Assembly: GCF_011634775.1 (NCBI RefSeq)
Contig: NZ_JAALXT010000001.1
Coordinates: 682,001-746,000, forward strand
DNA from: Thalassoroseus pseudoceratinae
GTDB lineage: Bacteria > Planctomycetota > Planctomycetia > Planctomycetales > Planctomycetaceae
Length of the DNA stretch: 64,000 bases
Direction: 5' to 3'
Below are positions 55,624 to 64,000 of this stretch, piece by piece. The notes below the pieces were generated by a model. That model saw only the letters and a program-made list of their open reading frames with translations, was not told where the DNA came from and searched no databases. Position 1 is the first letter of the stretch. Each line of letters starts with the position of its first letter. The position numbers and the translations under genes are program-made.

Positions 55624-56631
55624 CGCAATGTTTCCTTCGACTTTGTACTTCAAAAACTCAGACACGGGAACAACTTCCCCGCCAGCGCGCGAACCGATCG
55701 CCCGCCAAACGTTTCGATCAATTGTTTCAGATGAGAAAGCCACATGTCCGTCCGCGAACAGTGACTGAGTGCCGCCGGCGTGATAACTCCCCGCTGTATA
55801 GGCATTGTTGTATATGTCTCCACCCTCTGCCCCGTTCTTGCAACTGGGTGAATTGGGCGGGAGGACATGGTTGTACAACCCATAGGACACGTTTCCATCC
55901 AACCAGCTAGAGCCCAATGTCCCCGGATAATGCGTCGAGAGGTTCGGAGCCTCTCGGCAGGCATCGGCGAAGTCGTCGAGTTGATTGGCTTCGTTCAACT
56001 CCGGCGAAACGATCCACATCGTTTGTCGCGACTCGGCGGGTTCGGCTAGATTGCCCGAATGAATTACCACTTCCGAAATCGCCACCGTCGTCGAGAGCCC
56101 GTCGGTGACATCTCGGGAACGAACTGGTCCTTGCTGGCCAACATAATCCCAGAACGGCACATCATGACGAAAGAAGCCGTTGTACTTGTATTTCTGAAAG
56201 CCGGTGGAAAAATTACCCGCATAGCTCGTGCGGGGCGGATCGCCGAGCGGGTCGCTGGGGCAGACGTAAATTTTTGGACGTTTTAACGAGTACGCGGACC
56301 ACTGTTGCGAGGTGACTGAGCCGGCGGCATCATTCAAGCGACAATATTCCGTCCGCAACGGTTTCTCATCCGTATTTGGCAAGATCGTTACCAAATAAGA
56401 GCGTCCGCTAACAATCGGCGGAAAACAGGCATAGGAATCGTGATAGTTGTGCAATGCGATTCCCTGTTGCCGTAAATTCGATGCGCAGGACGTCTTCCGT
56501 GCGGCTTCACGAGCCGACTGCACAGCGGGAATGAGCAAAGCGAGTAGAATACCAATGACGGCGAGAACCACTAGCAATTCAAGTATTGTAAACCCGTGAC
56601 GCCAAGAGCAACTTCGCGTATTGAAATGCAT
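55555..56631 (-). CDS. DUF1559 prepilin-like protein (358 aa)
   Basis: ATG at 56631 behind AAAGGAAGAAAC. The N-terminus carries the type IV prepilin/pseudopilin motif [23 protein letters not shown], followed by the DUF1559 body ([39 protein letters not shown]). Such genes are found in large numbers in planctomycetes, and their role is unknown. The frame runs without a stop into the RBS and signal peptide of the following (disrupted) gene, so its natural C-terminus is unclear. Confidence 0.85.
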   Translation of the reverse strand: MHFNTRSCSWRHGFTILELLVVLAVIGILLALLIPAVQSAREAARKTSCASNLRQQGIALHNYHDSYACFPPIVSGRSYLVTILPNTDEKPLRTEYCRLNDAAGSVTSQQWSAYSLKRPKIYVCPSDPLGDPPRTSYAGNFSTGFQKYKYNGFFRHDVPFWDYVGQQGPVRSRDVTDGLSTTVAISEVVIHSGNLAEPAESRQTMWIVSPELNEANQLDDFADACREAPNLSTHYPGTLGSSWLDGNVSYGLYNHVLPPNSPSCKNGAEGGDIYNNAYTAGSYHAGGTQSLFADGHVAFSSETIDRNVWRAIGSRAGGEVVPVSEFLKYKVEGNIAMSCFRWILGLVVFGVPTIVAYA

Positions 56632-56787
56632 GTTTCTTCCTTTCAATGCAAAGGCTAACGATCAAATATTAAGTAGCTGTTATGTAGCGAATAACTTTAA
56701 CCAGTTGTCCAGAGACTCGAATGGAAGTTGATTCAACTAGCTCTGACTGACGCTTTTCTGCAGTCGAGTGATACGAAAGGATCGATC

Positions 56788-59430
<2,643 letters not shown>

Positions 59431-59435
59431 GGCGG

Positions 59436-61088
59436 CTACAAGGTTCGCCGGTCGGAATCGTTGCTCTCGACGGTTCGGATCGGCGGCAGCGGATTTGGTC
59501 GGGATGTTCGATGGAAAATCAGATAGCGTTCGTCCGCACGCGGATGACCGAGCATGGGAACGAGTTCGAAACCTCGCAAACGGGTTTCCCGTAGCAAGTC
59601 GGCGAATCCTGGCCCGCCAAAGAATCGTTTCGACATCACCACCCATTCCGGGGCATCGGCTTCCAAGTGCCCCGGTAGTTCCTCGCAGACACCGATGACT
59701 GCGGGGACTTTTTCTTGCGCGTGATAACCGATTCGCTTCGAGCCGTGATCGCAAAGAATCACCGAGTCAGCGATGCCACGCTCGCGAATCCACTCGGCGA
59801 CCTCGACTTCCGCATTTCGGCTATTGTGTCGTGAACTGATCGCGTCGATGTATCCCACGCCCAACAGCGTAGCGAGCGTGAAAATCCAAGCTCCACGTTC
59901 GGACAGCAGCGAAATGCGACGAGTCCAGTCGGTCTGCCAGTAAAGCTCGAAACACTTCAACAAACCCATAGCCTGGAACGGCAACATTGTGAGCACCACG
60001 GGGTAGAAATACCGTCCATTGGTCACGCCGTGACGGGCAAAGAGAATCCACACCGCAGCCATCAAGCAGCCACAAAAAGCCAAAGAGACGGCCATTTCGC
60101 GGCGACGAAGTTCCCGGTGGAAAAAGTACAGCCCCACACCCAGCATGAACAGGTTCTGAGGCGTGAAGCAGTCGAAGACATTGTCCCAGTAGGTTAGGAA
60201 GCGTTCCTGAAATCCACGGGCCATGATTTGCGAACTTGTATCGACTTGCCCAGTCAGCGTGGTTCGGAGCCACGTCCAACCTTCCGCAAAGTGCGAGACG
60301 CGACCCAACGACAACTGCACAACCCCCATGGCATGCAACCCCAGGAGAGCAACACCACTGGCAATCGCCGCCCCTGCGAACATGCCGATTCGAAGTCGCC
60401 AGCGACTTGAGATATGTCGCAACGGATTGTCACGCAGCAACGTCACCACACCGTACATCACCGGCGGGATCAACAGCAGCCAAGCTTCGCTGCGTGTGAA
60501 GACGGCCAACAAAAAAACCGGGACGATTCCCAAAACGGTTCGCCACTGGAATCGATGGAGGAGGCAAGTCAGCAGGTATGCATAGGTTGCCAGAAAGAGC
60601 CAAAACGAACTATCGCGGATTGGCTCGGCTCCGGTTTCGATCATGCCGGGATGAATCGCATACAAGAAGCATGCAATCGTAGCGACGGTGTCACCGAACA
60701 AGCGTCGATTCCAGCCAAACAGCGGTAGCACGGTCAATGTGCCTGTCAGCACGCCCCACGCCTTACCGACGAAGCCCCATTCAAATCCCAAATGGTGTCC
60801 GCAGGCCAAAATCGCGGGATAGATGTTCCAATCAATCGCGGACAGCATCGGAGCCGGGTTTCCTTGCTCCAGATGATCGGCAAGGAAGAAGTAAAGATAT
60901 GCGTCGTTACAATAGCTCGTCAGTTTCAACATCATGACGAGCCGCGGAATCGCTGCTACGATGAGCAAGACGATCAGCACTTTCGCAACCGAGACATTCC
61001 AGGTCCATGCACGATCCTGACCGTCCTGCCCCGGTGGTCCGAGAAACGGTTGCGACGAACCGCATGTCTGGTCGAACTCAAATCGCAT
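59436..61088 (-). CDS. GT-C-like membrane glycosyltransferase (550 aa)
   Basis: A polytopic protein with about ten transmembrane helices. A loop after the first helix (TSYCNDAYLYFFLADHLEQG) carries the acidic residue expected in the first extracytoplasmic loop of GT-C enzymes such as ArnT or PMT. A large soluble C-terminal domain follows. It probably transfers a sugar from a polyprenyl carrier to an envelope target. No closer assignment is possible. Nearly abuts clpB. Confidence 0.65.
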   Translation of the reverse strand: MRFEFDQTCGSSQPFLGPPGQDGQDRAWTWNVSVAKVLIVLLIVAAIPRLVMMLKLTSYCNDAYLYFFLADHLEQGNPAPMLSAIDWNIYPAILACGHHLGFEWGFVGKAWGVLTGTLTVLPLFGWNRRLFGDTVATIACFLYAIHPGMIETGAEPIRDSSFWLFLATYAYLLTCLLHRFQWRTVLGIVPVFLLAVFTRSEAWLLLIPPVMYGVVTLLRDNPLRHISSRWRLRIGMFAGAAIASGVALLGLHAMGVVQLSLGRVSHFAEGWTWLRTTLTGQVDTSSQIMARGFQERFLTYWDNVFDCFTPQNLFMLGVGLYFFHRELRRREMAVSLAFCGCLMAAVWILFARHGVTNGRYFYPVVLTMLPFQAMGLLKCFELYWQTDWTRRISLLSERGAWIFTLATLLGVGYIDAISSRHNSRNAEVEVAEWIRERGIADSVILCDHGSKRIGYHAQEKVPAVIGVCEELPGHLEADAPEWVVMSKRFFGGPGFADLLRETRLRGFELVPMLGHPRADERYLIFHRTSRPNPLPPIRTVESNDSDRRTL

Positions 61089-61398
61089 GTGGTGTCCTAG
61101 ACCGTTTCACGGCCTTCTGTGTCCGCGGTGAATGCGAAAAAAACTCGTGTCTCACGCACTGCCGCGAGGCAGTCCCGCATCGGCGAATCAGGAACTGCTC
61201 TTGGTCGGAGCTATCGATACGGAGCGCGGCTGCCCCATTGGTTGGGCGTCTGGGTTGTTATCGGTCAATCCGAAGATTGGGGTTGACTAAAAGTAAACGC
61301 TTGGCTGGATTACATTAGCTCTCGCCGTCCTCCAACGGAAAAACCGCCCCAACTTGAAGTCGAGGCGGTTGCAAAAAGTTCGGTTCCGAGCACTTTCA
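61089..61398. other. Intergenic region upstream of the glycosyltransferase gene
   Basis: No credible gene. The terminator of the VIT-vWA gene lies at 61337-61370, and the promoter of the glycosyltransferase should lie between it and 61089. Confidence 0.5.
61337..61370 (-). terminator. Terminator of the VIT-vWA gene
   Basis: AACCGCC and GGCGGTT form a stem, and GGTTTTTCC follows on the minus strand. Confidence 0.7.
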
Positions 61399-63684
61399 TC
61401 ATTCTTTCGGTGGTTCGACAAACCGGACCCACTCACCATCGATCTTGACGACGACCTCACCCAACGCGAGGAATTTCGCCAAGCCCTCTTTCTTCAGCAG
61501 CAAGTCCACGTATTCCTTGGAACCAACTTCGATCGTCTTGATGTCCTTCGCTTTCTTCGCATCGAAATCACTTTGATACCAAGCTCCTCGCGATTGATAG
61601 AACGTCTGCGTGCCGATGTAACGCATTTGGGTCAAACCCGATTCCTTACGTCCGCCGGATTGAAATTCGGCTTCCGCAGCTTCATCGAGTGCACTTGCCC
61701 CACCGCTTCGATCCAGAGCTTGGCGACTATTGGACAGTTTCTTGGCCGCATCGACACGGGCTCGTTTTTCCTCAACCGTTGAACTAGCCGCCGGTGCGGT
61801 CTCGAGTGCATCGCTCAGATTCCGCTTGAGTCGCACGTTCAAAGGGACCGGTCGGGGCTGTCCGGGCGGGATCGGACCACCGATCGCTCCACCAAAACCG
61901 GGTGCGGTTGGCGTTTCGGCGACCACGTCATCCGTCATCAAGTAACTCGTATAGGGCGTTACGATCCCATACCGCTTGGCCAGGAAGCTCACTTCATCGA
62001 CCAATTCTTGCGGCGGTGTTTCGGCTTTGCGGATTTCGGTCAACAGATAATCCACCTTGCGACCGGCCCACAAACGCGGTGCGAATGAACCTTGATCGTC
62101 TTCCGAGAATTCGGGGAACTCGAGTTCGAAAGTGAATGTTTCCGTTTTTCCGTTTGATTTACCGGTGACGCGAACCGTCTTCCGGCCATGTCCGGTGTAG
62201 CGTCCATAGAGAATGACCTGCTCACCCCGAAAAACGTCTTTGATTTGCTTCGGGAAAACGTCTTTGGCTTCCAAACCGTCGAATTCTACTTGCAAATCGG
62301 TCAAGATCGGTGAACCGACGCGATCGAAGAATCGGCTGATCTTCTCAGCGATGTCTTCCTCTGGCAGAATGTATTCCGCCTCTCCTCGATTGTTGAGTGC
62401 GAGGAAATCCAGCAGTTTCGTGTTGACGTCGAATCCCTCACCGAACGCGAACACTCGCACGTCATCCGTGTTGCGTTTGGCCATGTTCTTGAGAATTGCT
62501 TGCGGGTCGGTCTCACCGATTGTCGGCAGACCATCGGTTGCGAACAAAATCATCTTGAGTCGATCTTTGTCGTTCGCAAGCATTTTGAGGGAATGATCTA
62601 ACGCCTCCTGAATAGCGGTTCCACCACGCGGGCTGAGTTTGCGAACGTATTCCAACGCCCGTTTCCGGGTAGCGTCATCGACTTCGACTAATCCTTGCTC
62701 CTGAAAACTGCGAACGGAAGTGCTGAAATTGACAATGTTGAACCGGTCGCCGTCGCGTAGTTGTTCAACACAATATTTGAGTGCGTTCCGTGCCTGCTGC
62801 ATTTTGTTGCCTTGCAACATCGAACCGGAGGTATCGACGCAAAAAACAACATCCTTGGGCAGAATCGCTTCGCTGGAAATCTGACCGGGACCGGTGCCAA
62901 CGGTGGGGGAGAGCATCATCATGAATGTGCCCTCTTCATCGAAATCGCGATGCGTAATCAAACTCGCCCCGACCGCTTGCGGATTGGTATCGTAATACAG
63001 CACGAACGGATGACGCGGGAGATAGTTTTTCTCCTCCCATTTGACGACGACATCCCACTCCTTCTCTTCCTCGATTTTGATGTCATGCGTCGGGGAATAG
63101 ATGTTCTTGAGCGGGTCGGCTTCTTTGATTTTCACCGTAACGCCGGCACTTTCGAGGGGTTGCAGAAGCGTCTTGGGGTTCGTGTTGAGCATCTGCAACC
63201 GAACAAGACCATCGCGTTTCTTCAACGCCATCGTGTATCGTAGTTTCACTTGCACGGTCCCGTTGGCAGGGACTTTGGGAACTTTGGTGGTGATCAGTTG
63301 GTTCCCGAAGTATTCGAGCAAGGCCGGTGAACCACCTTTCTGCACGATGTCCGCGAAGACTTCCTTGGCTTTGGCAACATCGAGAATCTCGGCTTTCATT
63401 TCTTTACCATCGACCCAAACGCTCATGTCATCGACTTGGGCACCGGGTTCGAGTTCCATGTAGCATTCGCCACCGACAATCGCTTGTGCATTAAGATTCT
63501 TGAACGTGCAGTTGTAAGTCTTGACGGCAATGCCATTCGTGATTTCCACATGGATGTGATCGAGCCAAACCTGCACCGGTTGCGGAGACCGCATAAAACA
63601 CGCTGGGGAAACCCTCGGCAGACCCAACGCGATCACCGCGGCACCGAGCACTAATATCAAGCGTTGCATTCCGAATCTGTGCAT
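61399..63684 (-). CDS. Secreted VIT-vWA protein (761 aa)
   Basis: I place the start at 63684, after CAGGAGCGAAAA. A signal peptide (LILVLGAAVIALGLP) is followed by a VIT domain (about 35-160: IHVEITNGIAVKTYNCTF, ELEPGAQVDDM) and a von Willebrand A domain whose MIDAS FCVDTSGSM is intact. The C-terminal 220 residues are helical and basic. The VIT-vWA pairing is frequent in planctomycete secreted proteins and is thought to mediate metal-dependent protein binding. No partner gene is adjacent. Confidence 0.85.
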   Translation of the reverse strand: MHRFGMQRLILVLGAAVIALGLPRVSPACFMRSPQPVQVWLDHIHVEITNGIAVKTYNCTFKNLNAQAIVGGECYMELEPGAQVDDMSVWVDGKEMKAEILDVAKAKEVFADIVQKGGSPALLEYFGNQLITTKVPKVPANGTVQVKLRYTMALKKRDGLVRLQMLNTNPKTLLQPLESAGVTVKIKEADPLKNIYSPTHDIKIEEEKEWDVVVKWEEKNYLPRHPFVLYYDTNPQAVGASLITHRDFDEEGTFMMMLSPTVGTGPGQISSEAILPKDVVFCVDTSGSMLQGNKMQQARNALKYCVEQLRDGDRFNIVNFSTSVRSFQEQGLVEVDDATRKRALEYVRKLSPRGGTAIQEALDHSLKMLANDKDRLKMILFATDGLPTIGETDPQAILKNMAKRNTDDVRVFAFGEGFDVNTKLLDFLALNNRGEAEYILPEEDIAEKISRFFDRVGSPILTDLQVEFDGLEAKDVFPKQIKDVFRGEQVILYGRYTGHGRKTVRVTGKSNGKTETFTFELEFPEFSEDDQGSFAPRLWAGRKVDYLLTEIRKAETPPQELVDEVSFLAKRYGIVTPYTSYLMTDDVVAETPTAPGFGGAIGGPIPPGQPRPVPLNVRLKRNLSDALETAPAASSTVEEKRARVDAAKKLSNSRQALDRSGGASALDEAAEAEFQSGGRKESGLTQMRYIGTQTFYQSRGAWYQSDFDAKKAKDIKTIEVGSKEYVDLLLKKEGLAKFLALGEVVVKIDGEWVRFVEPPKE

Positions 63685-63819
63685 TTTTCGCTCCTGAGTC
63701 GAACGCGGCCGAAACGGCATTTTGTGAGAAACTGAACTTCTCTAGCTGGGACGCTTGACGTAGCCTCAAGTTCCGAGAATCCTACCAACTCCATAAAATA
63801 TCTTGAAAGGACTCGGATT

Positions 63820-64000
63820 GTGGACTCATATCAACCTGTGGACTTAGTGTTGTCGCGACGATTCCTGCGGAAATGCCGCGAGGCGAAGTCACGGCGAAAA
63901 GTCGCAGACTCCACCGGTGTCGAGCTTTCCGGCGGACGGTTGCTCGCTGCGTCAATCGTGCTCGGCCGCATTCTCAAGCGTTCCTTTCTGTCCGATGACG
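63820..64000 (+). CDS. Probable AMP-binding enzyme, N-terminal part (3' truncated by window)
   Basis: GTG at 63820 follows AAAGGACTCGGATT. The visible 60 residues (FLRKCREAKSRRKVADSTG, ELSGGRLLAASIVLGRIL) resemble the N-terminus of acyl-CoA/acyl-ACP synthetase-type AMP-binding proteins, in which a short arginine-rich helix precedes an ADSTG.xLs.g.lL segment. The rest is beyond base 64000, so the call is provisional. Confidence 0.5.
   Translation, partial: MDSYQPVDLVLSRRFLRKCREAKSRRKVADSTGVELSGGRLLAASIVLGRILKRSFLSDD

Overview
The window looks like chromosomal DNA of a planctomycete. It carries a prepilin-like DUF1559 protein, an S1 sulfatase with a Cys-type active site, a VIT-vWA secreted protein, an M50/HlyD hybrid transporter protein and a planctomycete-style omega subunit. 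GC is moderate. The species cannot be named from sequence alone.

Bases 1-15490 are an integrated genomic island. Its right end is a tyrosine recombinase (13796-15220) beside the 3' end of a tRNA-Arg(ACG) gene (15417-15490, minus strand). The left end lies outside the window. Cargo from left to right: (i) a tight plus-strand cluster of four different nuclease-like genes, namely the C-terminal part of a DUF262/DUF1524 (GmrSD-type) endonuclease, a PIN-like protein, a beta-CASP/RNase J-like metallo-beta-lactamase and a PD-(D/E)XK-like protein, followed by a separate HTH-HEPN-like gene. I read this as a candidate defence system. (ii) A run of small minus-strand island genes: zinc-ribbon proteins, uncharacterised proteins and a MoaD/ThiS-like plus winged-helix protein. 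(iii) An AEP-primase-like replication gene with two small HTH genes. (iv) A small acidic protein, a beta-grasp/HTH protein and the integrase.

After about 1.2 kb with no convincing gene, bases 16658-37581 hold thirteen consecutive plus-strand genes. Several start-stop junctions overlap by 1-14 bases, and the run ends at a strong terminator. Products: a kinase-like membrane protein, a secreted protein, a dynamin-like GTPase, an Hsp70/actin-fold ATPase with an extra N-terminal domain, an unrecognised 843-residue protein, four membrane proteins (one coiled coil), a secreted vWA protein, a MacB/LolD-like ABC ATPase, an FtsX-like permease and a secreted Ig/TPR-like protein. The GTPase/Hsp70 pair recalls SrfC/SrfB of enterobacteria, but the full combination is not one I recognise. 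It is the main candidate for an undescribed system, probably an envelope-spanning NTP-driven machine.

The rest is mostly core genome. A sulfatase is followed by an export locus: a TolC-like lipoprotein divergent from a GAF-HlyD protein, an HlyD adaptor and an M50-HlyD protein with a possible PqqD-like N-terminus. A minus-strand housekeeping block follows (pheA, tpiA, secG, yicC, gmk, rpoZ). Then come dnaK behind a textbook sigma-54 promoter, a small lipoprotein, a DUF1559 gene with an apparently nonsense-disrupted partner, clpB, a GT-C-like membrane glycosyltransferase, a VIT-vWA protein and the start of a probable AMP-binding enzyme.
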